This document shows, one piece after another, positions 9,585-18,528 of a DNA stretch of 64,000 nucleotides. How positions within the stretch are numbered: the first letter of the stretch is position 1; each line of letters starts with the position of its first letter. The notes under the pieces were generated by a model that did not search any database, was not told the DNA's origin, and saw only the letters and a list, made by a program, of their open reading frames with translations. The DNA is from G963674685 sp963674685 (lineage in GTDB: Bacteria; Lernaellota; Lernaellaia; JACKCT01), in NCBI GenBank assembly GCA_963674685.2, contig CAXXWT010000009.1:310001-374000 (forward strand), read 5' to 3'. The position numbers and the translations under genes are program-made.

Positions 9585-10619
9585 TTATCGTGAAACGAGT
9601 TGTTTGAATGATTTGTTTTGCTTCAGAGTATTAAAGACGATATGCGCGTACAACTCGGAGCCGCTGTCCGACAGATGGACCAAGTCCAAAAACAGCCCGG
9701 ACTCATCCCCGTCGAATTGACGAAAAGCCGGCAGAGTTTCAATGAAGCCGTGCTTGTTTTCCATCCAGACGCTGCTGTTGCCATAAAGAGCCTTTGGTCC
9801 GCCTGAATTTTTGTATTCAAGGTATTCAACGCCGAGAAACAATTCGACGCCCCGCTCGCGGCACCACTTAACGAACTCGCCGTAAACGCTGCCGTAGAAA
9901 GGCTTGTTGGTTCTGTAGGGGGGCATGTCGCGATAACTTTGAGCGCTTCCGATGTTCTCAATACCCTTGCCGAAATCCGATGAGTGAAAAATCCACAGAA
10001 GATAGAGGAATCGTGAGCGGTAGAGCTTTGCGGCGATTCCGCTTGTCCCATCGGATCGGAAAGAATCGGGCAGCTCGACGCTGTCGCCGATAAACGGGGA
10101 TTCCGCCCATAACACCATGTCCGGCTCCAGGACCATGTAGCGGCTTTGGAGAAGTCTTTTGCAATGCACGCCGCCGTAGCCCGGTACGCCGATGTTGAAA
10201 ACCGTGAACGTCTTGTCTTCGAATGCCTCGTTGAGCTTCGCCTGCAACCGCGCGGGCCATGCGAGACTCTCCGGCAGATGGATGCCGTAGGTCACGGAAT
10301 CGCCCACGCAGATGATCCGAATTTCATCTTTGGCTTTTGGCCGAAAAGGAAGGGAAGGGGGGCGAAGCGAATCGCCGTCCGGAACATCGCGAACCCTAAA
10401 GCCGCTGTATTTGTCGAAGATGATGATGTCGTCGAGTTTCTGCTCGCCCCACTTCTTGTACGCGGCCTCCAGCGCGCCTTTGGGCGTTTGCAGATCATCG
10501 AAGCGAAAATGAATGTACAGGCGGCTCGCCGTTTCCAGGCATAGCAGGATAATCAGCGCCGGCGCGAGCGCGTAAATAAACTTGCGAAACTTGCCGTAAT
10601 GTCTGCGTCGACGTGCGAT
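9585..10619 (-). CDS. Membrane-anchored SGNH/GDSL hydrolase, apparent AUC start
   Basis: The frame covers 344 residues if it starts at the ATC codon at 10619-10617. The esterase signature GDSVTYG (block I Ser), a GxxGYGG block, and the C-terminal LDLVHLSDSG (catalytic Asp and His) mark an SGNH hydrolase, usually an esterase or a glycan or lipid deacylase. A start at the GTG inside VGDS (10307) would delete a basic N-terminus (ARRRR), a TM helix (YALAPALIILLCL) and a conserved-looking lead-in ending RIICVGDS. No ATG, GTG or TTG exists in frame upstream of that GTG, and a stop lies two codons before the ATC. A strong GGGAGG site sits seven bases before the ATC. The catalytic domain is certain and the start is inferred. 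Confidence 0.8.
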   Translation of the reverse strand: MARRRRHYGKFRKFIYALAPALIILLCLETASRLYIHFRFDDLQTPKGALEAAYKKWGEQKLDDIIIFDKYSGFRVRDVPDGDSLRPPSLPFRPKAKDEIRIICVGDSVTYGIHLPESLAWPARLQAKLNEAFEDKTFTVFNIGVPGYGGVHCKRLLQSRYMVLEPDMVLWAESPFIGDSVELPDSFRSDGTSGIAAKLYRSRFLYLLWIFHSSDFGKGIENIGSAQSYRDMPPYRTNKPFYGSVYGEFVKWCRERGVELFLGVEYLEYKNSGGPKALYGNSSVWMENKHGFIETLPAFRQFDGDESGLFLDLVHLSDSGSELYAHIVFNTLKQNKSFKQLVSR

Positions 10620-10704
10620 GGTTCAGCCTCCCGTATCGCGAGATGAAACCGAAGAGTATTAAGGCAGGTAAAAGTTGAAACGAAAAGCGCGATTCTTAAT
10701 GATT

Positions 10705-11334
10705 TTAAGTGAACAAATATTTGATCGTCGTATAAAATTCATTGAATGTTCCGTCCTGATTCGGGCTCAACCAATTGTCGACGGATGCCGTAATCGAGTT
10801 GCCGCCGGATAGGATATGGAGAAAGCCGTCAATAACGCCTTTGCGCCAACTTCTGAGTTTATCAGCGTCGAGATTCAGTTTTCTTATTGTCGTTTTCGCG
10901 GCCGCATCGTTGTTTTTGGGGCGGATGCTTCCGTCGAAGGCGTATGCGAAGCGCTTTTCACATGTCGTGTCCAATGGAGAAATCAAAAGATTTGCATCAT
11001 AATAACTCCCCTTGGCGTTTCCGCAGATTCTCGGTTCTTTCACCTCCAGGTCATTTTGACATGAGCACAAAAGGTTGTTGTAATCGAACATTAGTGTTTT
11101 GAATTTTTCCCGCGGCTTGAAGTGCTCGATATGACTTTCATTTAATGTGGTGTGACGCTCGCAATAACAACAGGGTCCGCCCTGTTCGCCGAGTAAAGCC
11201 CTCTTAAGGTTTTGCTTTACTCCGGGAGCGTTCGATAGTCTTTTCCAATTGGGGCGTCCGCGCAGAAGCATTTTGTCATTGGTCTTCCAGGAAGTAAAAT
11301 CGCTTGGTTCAGGATTCTTGACAAGATGTCTCAT
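10705..11334 (-). CDS. ptuB: Septu-like HNH endonuclease (PtuB, TIGR02646-type)
   Basis: A 209-residue HNH nuclease with a zinc-binding variant core: CCYCE, then SHIEHFKPRE (the HNH His), then the YNNLLCSCQND strand. This arrangement is typical of the TIGR02646 family, which supplies the nuclease of Septu defence systems and some retrons. It follows the ATPase gene by 26 bases on the same strand, with GGAG before its ATG. In Septu the ATPase and HNH protein form a complex that cleaves nucleic acid on phage infection. No reverse transcriptase or msr-msd-like structure is adjacent, so a stand-alone Septu is favoured over a retron. Confidence 0.87.
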   Translation of the reverse strand: MRHLVKNPEPSDFTSWKTNDKMLLRGRPNWKRLSNAPGVKQNLKRALLGEQGGPCCYCERHTTLNESHIEHFKPREKFKTLMFDYNNLLCSCQNDLEVKEPRICGNAKGSYYDANLLISPLDTTCEKRFAYAFDGSIRPKNNDAAAKTTIRKLNLDADKLRSWRKGVIDGFLHILSGGNSITASVDNWLSPNQDGTFNEFYTTIKYLFT

Positions 11335-11360
11335 AAAACAATTGGCTCCTTCGGTATAAC

Positions 11361-12626
11361 CTATTTGGCTTTTTTCTTCGGCCCCGTGATCTCCTTATGA
11401 AGCAGGAGAACGGAGATTTTGCCGAGTTCGGGATCGGCGCCGAGTGTATTTTGGAGCTTGAGTAGCTTTCGCTTCGCTTTTTCTATTTTGCCCTCGTCAA
11501 TCAGAATGTACAGCTTATGCAGATCGTCTTTGATTTTCTGAGGACGCGAGGGGACGCCCATGATGTCTTCAAGTATCCTGCCTGATTCGTGCCCGTAAGA
11601 GTCCTCGGGACGGCAGGTTGTGACATTGCCTTTCGATCTTTCAAGAATCCAGATATTGTCCGCGCTTACGTGGCTGAGAATCTGCGGGGAATGGGTTGTG
11701 AAAATGAATTGGCAATTCGGAAATGTTTTTGTCAGGGACGGTATAACATGTCGTTGCCATGAGGGATGAAGATGCAGATCGATTTCATCGACGAGAACGA
11801 CGCCGCTGCCATTAAGAGGATCTTTTAGCCCGGGATTGGCGATGGCCATGCGCCTGGCCAGATCGCCGACCAGCGCCAAAGAACATTTTTCCCCGTCCGA
11901 CAACTGATTTAAAATCAGCTCTTGTTTGTTTTTTTCTACAACCATGCGCAAAGGCTGTCTTTTCACACGAAGATCGGTTACATCCGGCAGGAATGTTTCA
12001 ACAGCTCTTCTCACGGCTCCTAGTTGACGGTCTCGGTAACTTCTCTTTTTGAGACGTCTCTCATTTTCGATGTCCTCTCTTTCTCTAAACCACTCAAAAA
12101 ATATCCTGAAATTGTTTTCTCTGTCGGGAAAAAGGGCGCGGTCATAGGCCGACAGTTGGTCGAAAGGGTGTCTTGTCCGAATGCGTAGAGGAATATCCAG
12201 GACGGCCCGGTTTACAGAATAAAAAAGCGCTATCGGAATGTTCGCTTTTTCGTCGTTCTCCAATTCCTCCTGAATGCTCTCAACAACGCCTTTTATCCCG
12301 TCGAGATTGGTAATGTACTGCTTCTTGCGTCCTCTACGCGTTTTCCCGACCTTCCAGGCGATGTCATCGTTCTTATATTTCAATTCAATGATGGATTTTA
12401 AAGTAGAATATTTATTGGAAATGTCGTTTTCCGTGAACAATCGTCCGGTCCCATTGGCGGATTGAATCCTGCCGACAAGGCGGGACAGCATTATCGCCAG
12501 GCAGTCCAGAATGGCGGTTTTGCCCGCGCCGTTCGCGCCGACGAGGACGTTAATCTGGTCTGAGAAACCCAGTTCCAGATTGGAAATCCCTCTGAAATTT
12601 TCCAGAGATAATGTTTTGATTTTCAT
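11361..12626 (-). CDS. ptuA: Septu-like ATPase (PtuA)
   Basis: A 421-residue ABC/SMC-class ATPase of the overcoming-lysogeny and Septu type. The N-terminal LENFRGI strand is followed by Walker A GANGAGKT (about residue 31), the signature LSDGEK (about residue 243), Walker B VVLVDEIDLHLHP, and the switch His in FTTHSPQ. The C-terminal about 80 residues are Lys-rich helices. With the HNH gene immediately downstream it matches PtuA-PtuB in order and size. Base composition is more AT-rich than in the flanking TonB and hydrolase genes, as expected for a transferred defence cassette. The phage specificity cannot be seen. Confidence 0.87.
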   Translation of the reverse strand: MKIKTLSLENFRGISNLELGFSDQINVLVGANGAGKTAILDCLAIMLSRLVGRIQSANGTGRLFTENDISNKYSTLKSIIELKYKNDDIAWKVGKTRRGRKKQYITNLDGIKGVVESIQEELENDEKANIPIALFYSVNRAVLDIPLRIRTRHPFDQLSAYDRALFPDRENNFRIFFEWFREREDIENERRLKKRSYRDRQLGAVRRAVETFLPDVTDLRVKRQPLRMVVEKNKQELILNQLSDGEKCSLALVGDLARRMAIANPGLKDPLNGSGVVLVDEIDLHLHPSWQRHVIPSLTKTFPNCQFIFTTHSPQILSHVSADNIWILERSKGNVTTCRPEDSYGHESGRILEDIMGVPSRPQKIKDDLHKLYILIDEGKIEKAKRKLLKLQNTLGADPELGKISVLLLHKEITGPKKKAK

Positions 12627-12727
12627 GATAGCGCTCCCCTATGACTCGGATCCGCCGCGCGGGTTCAACGGCGATTTTAGAATGCAAAAAATCTTACCAT
12701 TGAACGCAAAATGCATAACATAAGTAA

Positions 12728-12750
12728 TTCGATCTTTTCAAATGATCGAA
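12728..12750. other. Small hairpin between ptuA and the TonB receptor gene
   Basis: The arms TTCGATC and GATCGAA (7 bp) have a 9-base AT-rich loop. It lies about 70 bases past the stop codon of the receptor operon and 100 bases upstream of ptuA, so it may act as a weak terminator for the receptor operon. It lacks a clear T-run. Confidence 0.35.
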
Positions 12751-12820
12751 ATTGCTTCAAATCATTTTGGCATTATTGCTTTGGGATGTACACAATTCGA
12801 ATGCGTTTCCAAAGCCAAGA

Positions 12821-14791
12821 TTAAAATTCAAACGCCAGGCCGCCGGAGAGCATGCGGCCGGGAGCGCATTTTTCCGGGGCCGATTCGTAGTAGACGTCGA
12901 AGAGGTTTTTCGCTTCGATGAAAACTTTCGCGGCGGTCGTGTCATCAATGGGAATCGCTTGCGATAAGCGCGCGTTGGTGATGCCGTATTCGGGCATGGT
13001 CATGATGTTGCGATCCTTGGACGGCTGCTCGTACTCTCGCTCGCCCACGTAATAGTATTGCACGGCCAGGTGAGTGTTTTTCGGCCAGTTCAGCCGCCCG
13101 TCCACGGACGCCGTATGTTCCGGGCGAAAATCCAGCTTGGCCAGATTCCGGTCGTCGCGCAAATCCTTCGTATCCATGTACGTGTGCGCCAGGCCGAGCC
13201 TGAAAACGCCGTCGCCCAGGTTTAAATTCAGCGCGCTTTCCACGCCGCGAATTTCCGCTTCGTCGATGTTTTCGTAGGTGAATTCGTTGCCCATTTCTTT
13301 TTTGCCGATCAAATCCTCGATATACGATTGAAAGTACGTCGAGGAAACGCGCGCAACATCGCCGAGGCTTGCGCGCAGGCCTGCGTCGATATTGAGGGCC
13401 GATTCGGACTCCAATTCGGGATTTCCCTGGGAGCCATACAACGAACGCAAATCCGGGAAAGCGCTTTTTTTCGCCGCGCCGCCGTGAAATTCGATGGCGG
13501 TAAACGGCGCCCAGGCCAGCCCCGTTTGCCAGTCCACCGCGCCGTTGTCTTCGCCCAGGTCTTCATCCGGCGTTTCGGTGCGACGGAAGAAATTGTATGC
13601 GCCTCCCGCCGTGAAATTGAAATCGCCGATACTCAGGCCGTACTGCCCGCCCCAGCAATAGGTCTCGGCGCCGTAGTCGTACCACTTCGCTCCCGTCTCG
13701 TCCTGAATGCTCACCTTGTCCTGCTTGTAATGCGCCATCAGCGCCAGGTTTTGCGCCCGGCCGAAAATGAGCGTGGGCAGAAAGTGATATCCGAATACGT
13801 CGTTGTCGTACGTGGAAACGGCGTCGCCATCGGCGGCCACGCAGGACATGTCCGTATTCGTGTACGTGGTGATAGTGTTGTAAAAACGCGTGTAGAAAGC
13901 ATTGCCGCGCACGAAAAGATAATCCGCCGGCGCCCAGTCGCCGTGCAGCGCCGCGCCGGTCTTGCGCCAGTGCTTGCGCCACAGCGTCGACGGCTCGACG
14001 GCCTCCATGGAAAAGGGCACGCCGCCGTCGAATTCGTAGTGATTCGCCGACAGCGAAAGGCCTCCCGCCGCGCGGGTCCAGACCGCTTTGCCCGACAGGT
14101 AAAAATCCCTGTAATCCGAATTGAAGCGCACGCCGCCGTCCTCGTTGCGCGTTTCGTCGAAATCCCGCGACACCCTGAAACCGTCGCTTTTGGCAAAGCC
14201 CGGCGCCATGAAATATTCAAAATCGCCCGCGCCGCCGTGCACGGATGCGTTGGCGCGATACGTCTCCACGTCGCCGTAGGACGCGTCCACGTGTCCGCGG
14301 GCCGGTCCGCCGCCTTTTTTCGTGATGATATTGATGACTCCGCCCAGGGCGTTGGGGCCGTACAACACGCTGGTCGGGCCTTTCATGATTTTGATTTTCG
14401 CGATGTCGCCTACTGGAATCTGGCGCAAATCCAGAACCCGGAAATACGGCTCGTAAATCGGAACGCCGTCGATGAGGATGAGCACGTTGCGTGGGTCGAA
14501 GCCTCGAAGTCCCGCCAGATGCTCCTGTTTGCCGTTGGCGGAAAGGGAGGTCGGGGCCGTGTCCACGCGCGCCGCCGCGGCGGCCTGCAGGGCCTCGGCC
14601 ACGTTCGTCGCGCCCATGGCCTCGATATCGGCGGCGTCGATTTCCTGCATGGTGGCCGTATGCTCCGCCGGAAGCTTTTTCCCCGTCACGACGATTTCAC
14701 CCTGCGTGAAGACGTCCTCATCCTCCGAGGCCAGCGCGACGGCGGACCATGCCAGGATCAGGCAAAGCAGGATGGGGCCTATTCGATGCAT
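12821..14791 (-). CDS. TonB-dependent outer-membrane receptor (BtuB-like)
   Basis: A 656-residue receptor. The signal peptide ends near AVALAS and a TonB-box-like GEIVVTGKK follows. The plug domain shows DAADIEAMGATNVAEAL, GLRGFDPRNVLILIDGVP and VLYGPNALGGVINIITK. About 500 residues of alternating barrel strands follow, ending in the outer-membrane-type terminus GGLAFEF. It imports an unknown chelate or glycan using TonB energy. It is the third gene of an operon behind two lipoproteins, with only 15 bases separating it from the haem lipoprotein. That linkage suggests the lipoproteins are its surface partners. AAAGG precedes the ATG. Confidence 0.93.
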   Translation of the reverse strand: MHRIGPILLCLILAWSAVALASEDEDVFTQGEIVVTGKKLPAEHTATMQEIDAADIEAMGATNVAEALQAAAAARVDTAPTSLSANGKQEHLAGLRGFDPRNVLILIDGVPIYEPYFRVLDLRQIPVGDIAKIKIMKGPTSVLYGPNALGGVINIITKKGGGPARGHVDASYGDVETYRANASVHGGAGDFEYFMAPGFAKSDGFRVSRDFDETRNEDGGVRFNSDYRDFYLSGKAVWTRAAGGLSLSANHYEFDGGVPFSMEAVEPSTLWRKHWRKTGAALHGDWAPADYLFVRGNAFYTRFYNTITTYTNTDMSCVAADGDAVSTYDNDVFGYHFLPTLIFGRAQNLALMAHYKQDKVSIQDETGAKWYDYGAETYCWGGQYGLSIGDFNFTAGGAYNFFRRTETPDEDLGEDNGAVDWQTGLAWAPFTAIEFHGGAAKKSAFPDLRSLYGSQGNPELESESALNIDAGLRASLGDVARVSSTYFQSYIEDLIGKKEMGNEFTYENIDEAEIRGVESALNLNLGDGVFRLGLAHTYMDTKDLRDDRNLAKLDFRPEHTASVDGRLNWPKNTHLAVQYYYVGEREYEQPSKDRNIMTMPEYGITNARLSQAIPIDDTTAAKVFIEAKNLFDVYYESAPEKCAPGRMLSGGLAFEF

Positions 14792-14806
14792 GAAAACCTT
14801 TCGTAT

Positions 14807-17254
14807 CTAAGGCAAAGTGTGGCAATCGCCGCAATTGATCGGAATCTGAACCGCGTCGCTTTTGAAGTGGCACCCTTCGCAGGAATTGGCGTCGCTTCCC
14901 CAAACAGTCTGACCGTCGAGTTCAACCGCAATGGACGGCGCCTCCTGCGGCACGTCCACGAGGCGGATTTCGTATACGCCCTTGGTCGAAGCGCGCCCGC
15001 CGTACGCGCCCACTCCTTCGTCGGCGGTGAATCCCCGGTTTTCGTACGGCCTGATGTAGAGCGAGTCGAAGTGACCGTGGCCGTAATCCCATTTAGAAAT
15101 AAACTCATCTATCGCCACCAGCCAGAAATCGTACAGGTACGTTCCTTCGGATGTGTCGAAACCCGTTGAAGTCAAAACCGTGTCGTAAAAAACCACGTCC
15201 TCGATTTCGCCGTCGCCCACGTCCTGCGGGAACGTTTCGCAATCCCGCAGGTAGACCTTCTCCGGATCATTGCCGTCGCCGAAATCGACCTGGATGAACC
15301 GCATCATGTCCACGACGTGAACCTTGTCCACGCGCTGCGCGTCGACCAGTTCCGGGAAGATCATGTAGGGATCGCTGTCTAAAATGAGATAGCCGTCGGC
15401 CAGATCGTCGAAGGCGATCATTGTTTCGTCCGAATCGTTATGGCCGATGAAATGGTAATCGTATAAAGCTTTGATCTGATCGGTGGAGAAACTGCCGCTC
15501 ATGGTGTAAAGGGAGATGATCTGATCGCTGATGACCTGATCGGCGCGCACGGCGGCTTTGCCCTGATATTCGGTCTGGGACATGGAGGAAAACTTCACGG
15601 CGAAGGATTTGCCGTTTATGATCAGCGTGATTCCCTCACCGTATTCCGCTTCGCCTTCCGTCGGCGGATCGACGGCCCGATACGCGTGGATGCGGTTGAT
15701 GCCGCGAAGGTAAAAAATATCCGACAGGCCGATCTGGGGCCAGAAATAGCTGTTGACCATAGGATCCGGCTCGTCTTCATTTTCGGGAATTCCCTGGTAC
15801 AAAACGCCGCTTTTCATGTCGTTGAACGTGGCGGTCTCAAAGGGTTGGCGGTCGTCGTAGGCGACGGGCTTGAATTCCATGAGTTTCGGATTGCGCGTCA
15901 GGCCGGCGGCGTGCGCGACCTCGGCCAGGGAAACGACCGGCGCCAGCGCGTCATCGTCCCCCAGGGGCTGAAGGCCGGTCGCCAGTTCCGACAGATCCAC
16001 CAGTGCGCTTAAATCCTCGCCGATGACCGTTACGCGAACCTGCCCGGAAAGCGCCAGATCCGAAGGATTGATATCCTCCACGCGGCGCGGGAAAACCATG
16101 ACCAAATCGCCGTCCACTTCCGCCGCGCCGACGGCGTCGAATCCGTCCGCCGGTTTCTCCGAGCCGGGCAGGCCGGTATTTTCATATACGGGGAAGTTGA
16201 TCTTCGGCCCGCCGTCGGTTTGCCGGACCGTGATGTCCTTCGACTTCGTTCCGTATTCCGGCCAGTCCGTCGTCGGATCGTCTGAGTCCACGTCGACGAT
16301 TTTCAGATTGTTGAGGCGAACGAGCGCTCCGGCGTACCGGTATTTCGCGTCGATAAGCTCGTCGGTGGTCAAATGCGCCGGCTCGTCGACGGCGTTGTTC
16401 GTGGAAAGCACGGCGATATGATAAGCGCTTTTGGGAACGAATTCGATCATGCCGTCATGCACGGTGACGCGTCCCAGAACGAAAACCTCGTCGCCGATGA
16501 AGGTTTCGATTTCCGCGATCAGGGAGCCGTCGTATCCCTGGTTTTGCTGCGTCGCCCCGGCTTCGGCAAATACTTTGAGGCCGTATCCGTTCTGCGTGAG
16601 ATAGGTTTTAAGATAATCGCCGGAGACGATGGTGTTGGCGCCCACGCCCGCGACGGCCTGCACGGCGACGGTTTCGCCGAGATGATCGGGCTGGTCGCCG
16701 GTCCGTCGGTTGATCCATTCCAGGCTCTTGACGTCAAAAGCGCCGTCGACCGGCTCCGTGATTATCCAGCCGTCTTCCATGTCGCAAAATGCGTCGTCGT
16801 CATGTCCGCTTTCGATCCAGCCGACGCAAAGGCTCTCGCTATCGATATCCTCAAAGAAAACCAGACCGGAAAGATCGGCATAACCGACCGGTCCCATCAC
16901 GGAATCTTCCATTTTGCTGATAAACTTATAGCGGAATCCGTCGGCGTCTTCGGCGAATGCTTCGATGGAATCGATCAGCTCTTTCGCCACAATCGCCGCG
17001 CCGCTTTGGTTTTGTCCGTCGGCATCGAAAAAACTTTGGGGCGAGGGTTCCGTGAACGAGCCCAGGGTTACGGAGACCATGTTCAGATGCACCGAGTATG
17101 AGCCCACGCCGCTTTGAATGTCGTCATCGCCCGCGGTATCGTCGTCGTCATCGTCGCCGTCTCCGGATTTTTTCTTCGCGCATCCGAAGCTCAAAACCAG
17201 CGTCAGCGCCATCATGGCGATAAGAATAAAAAATAAGCTCTTTTGAAATTTCAT
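14807..17254 (-). CDS. Large poly-Asp lipoprotein with two C-terminal CxxCH haem motifs
   Basis: An 815-residue lipoprotein: signal peptide, lipobox LSFGC, then AKKKSGDG and an acidic DDDDDD run. The body holds several copies of the SUOX-like domain shared with its operon partner (N-terminal about 45-180, and two more in about 440-760). Between them are strands of OB-fold type (GDEVFVLGRVTVHDG; YAGALVRLNNLKIVD). The last 30 residues carry CEGCH and CGDCH, which predict covalent attachment of two c-type haems. The protein is probably on the cell surface beside the TonB receptor encoded next. Possible roles are electron transfer or capture of a metal or haem; neither is shown. AAAGG lies six bases before the ATG. 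Confidence 0.85.
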   Translation of the reverse strand: MKFQKSLFFILIAMMALTLVLSFGCAKKKSGDGDDDDDDTAGDDDIQSGVGSYSVHLNMVSVTLGSFTEPSPQSFFDADGQNQSGAAIVAKELIDSIEAFAEDADGFRYKFISKMEDSVMGPVGYADLSGLVFFEDIDSESLCVGWIESGHDDDAFCDMEDGWIITEPVDGAFDVKSLEWINRRTGDQPDHLGETVAVQAVAGVGANTIVSGDYLKTYLTQNGYGLKVFAEAGATQQNQGYDGSLIAEIETFIGDEVFVLGRVTVHDGMIEFVPKSAYHIAVLSTNNAVDEPAHLTTDELIDAKYRYAGALVRLNNLKIVDVDSDDPTTDWPEYGTKSKDITVRQTDGGPKINFPVYENTGLPGSEKPADGFDAVGAAEVDGDLVMVFPRRVEDINPSDLALSGQVRVTVIGEDLSALVDLSELATGLQPLGDDDALAPVVSLAEVAHAAGLTRNPKLMEFKPVAYDDRQPFETATFNDMKSGVLYQGIPENEDEPDPMVNSYFWPQIGLSDIFYLRGINRIHAYRAVDPPTEGEAEYGEGITLIINGKSFAVKFSSMSQTEYQGKAAVRADQVISDQIISLYTMSGSFSTDQIKALYDYHFIGHNDSDETMIAFDDLADGYLILDSDPYMIFPELVDAQRVDKVHVVDMMRFIQVDFGDGNDPEKVYLRDCETFPQDVGDGEIEDVVFYDTVLTSTGFDTSEGTYLYDFWLVAIDEFISKWDYGHGHFDSLYIRPYENRGFTADEGVGAYGGRASTKGVYEIRLVDVPQEAPSIAVELDGQTVWGSDANSCEGCHFKSDAVQIPINCGDCHTLP

Positions 17255-17273
17255 TTTACGTCCTTTGGATTCA

Positions 17274-17792
17274 TCATTCCGTCAGTAAAGTAATCGTTCC
17301 GCCGTTCATCCATTTGACCTGATAGGCCGAAAGGGCGCTTCCCCAGGGATGCGTCTGCCAACCCGACGTCAGATCGTCATTTCTGGAATCCACGTATAAA
17401 TACCCCGCGCTCATTTCGGTCCAGCTCGGAAGCAACGTGATATCCTCATGGCGTTTTTTATAAAGATTATAACCGTCCGTCGCCGTGAAATCGTATCGGT
17501 AGCTTTCCGGATTATTGGCCAGTCCGCTTTGGATGATGATATCCGATAATCGCACGGCGGGCGCGCCCAGATAATCGCGGGTCTCCAAGCCTTTAAGGAA
17601 AGTTTCGACGCTCATATCTTCCCATTCGACGATGACGCTTTCGTCGCCGTCCCAGGGCGTTTGCAAAACGGGGCCGGGATCGCTGTAATTTTCCGAGTAT
17701 CCGTCCCAGCCCGGACCGCAACCGAGGCCGAATCCCATTAAATTGACCAGGAAATAAATACAGGCTAGTTTGGTGCGGCGTCTTAATGTCAT
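17274..17792 (-). CDS. Small lipoprotein with a SUOX-like domain
   Basis: A 172-residue lipoprotein, first gene of the receptor operon and 19 bases from the next. The signal peptide carries lipobox GLGC. The single domain has the order seen in the large partner: LSDIIIQSGL, then YRYDFTATDGYN, then AGYLYVDSRNDD, ending VKWMNGGTITLL. This resembles the molybdopterin-domain-like modules that recur in secreted proteins, although no cofactor ligand is evident. It is probably a surface-exposed adaptor for the receptor. The function is unknown. Confidence 0.78.
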   Translation of the reverse strand: MTLRRRTKLACIYFLVNLMGFGLGCGPGWDGYSENYSDPGPVLQTPWDGDESVIVEWEDMSVETFLKGLETRDYLGAPAVRLSDIIIQSGLANNPESYRYDFTATDGYNLYKKRHEDITLLPSWTEMSAGYLYVDSRNDDLTSGWQTHPWGSALSAYQVKWMNGGTITLLTE

Positions 17793-17841
17793 TGAAACGC
17801 AATCAGGTCGAAATTCGGGCTCAACTTAAGAGTATAAGGTG

Positions 17842-18390
17842 ATGAAGTCAACTGCGCGACAGCCTCGCGTAACCATATTCAGCGGTCCGCGCGGCGTGGG
17901 AAAAACCTCATGCGTATTGCGCGTGGCCGTCAGCCTCGCCGAGTCGGGAATCAGTGTTTTCGGCGTGGCCACCCCGAAGATGTTTTCCGACGATGAAGTG
18001 ATCGGTCTGGCGGTTACGGATTTATCAACCGGCAAGCAGATTCAGCTGGCTCGAATAGACGATCAGCCCGGACTCCGGCATGGACCGTGGCGTTTTTCCC
18101 ATGAGGGGATTCGCTTCGCCAATAACGCGTGTGATCCGAAGTATCACAAAGGGATTTGCATCGTGGATGAGATCGGGCCTCTGGAGTTGCGCAATGAAGG
18201 ATTTCTCACGCCGGTCAAAGCGCTCAAGGCCGGCGAATATGCGCAGGCTCTTATTGTGGTGAGGCCCGAACTGGCGGACGAAATAGCCCATTTTATTCGA
18301 GGCGACGTGGCTTTGATACAATGGGAGCCGGATTGTTACAGCCTTCTGATGAAACATATCGAGCGATTCATGAAAACGGAAGAAGGTTGA
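17842..18390 (+). CDS. THEP1-like nucleoside-triphosphatase
   Basis: A 182-residue P-loop NTPase: Walker A GPRGVGKTS near residue 14, Walker B-like ICIVDEIGPLEL near residue 110, then a helix with an EGF-LTPV-type segment. Size and motifs fit the THEP1/NTPase_1 family, which hydrolyses nucleoside triphosphates and is often found by metal-cofactor genes. It starts 49 bases from the divergent lipoprotein operon. GTG at 17839 and ATG at 17842 are both possible; ATG is preferred, with AAGAG nine bases upstream. Its substrate and its link to the neighbouring receptor are unknown. Confidence 0.8.
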   Translation: MKSTARQPRVTIFSGPRGVGKTSCVLRVAVSLAESGISVFGVATPKMFSDDEVIGLAVTDLSTGKQIQLARIDDQPGLRHGPWRFSHEGIRFANNACDPKYHKGICIVDEIGPLELRNEGFLTPVKALKAGEYAQALIVVRPELADEIAHFIRGDVALIQWEPDCYSLLMKHIERFMKTEEG

Positions 18391-18528
18391 TCCCGGCGCC
18401 GACCTCTTTTCATTTCTTGGCAAACCCATTAAAAGAAATCATGGAGTTTGCGGCATATGTTTTCATGACACGGCATTAAGCCTTCGGGCCTATTGTCCGC
18501 GCAACACAACTTTGGATCGACGATCAAT

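Noticed and set aside
10705..12626. Retron hypothesis for the PtuA/PtuB pair
   Set aside because: No reverse transcriptase frame lies on either side within several kilobases, and no msr-msd-like inverted repeat was seen upstream.
13328..15169. 613-codon open frame on the plus strand
   Set aside because: It runs antisense to the TonB receptor gene and is GC-driven; its Arg-, Ala- and His-rich translation has no domain. The minus-strand receptor is clearly the real gene.
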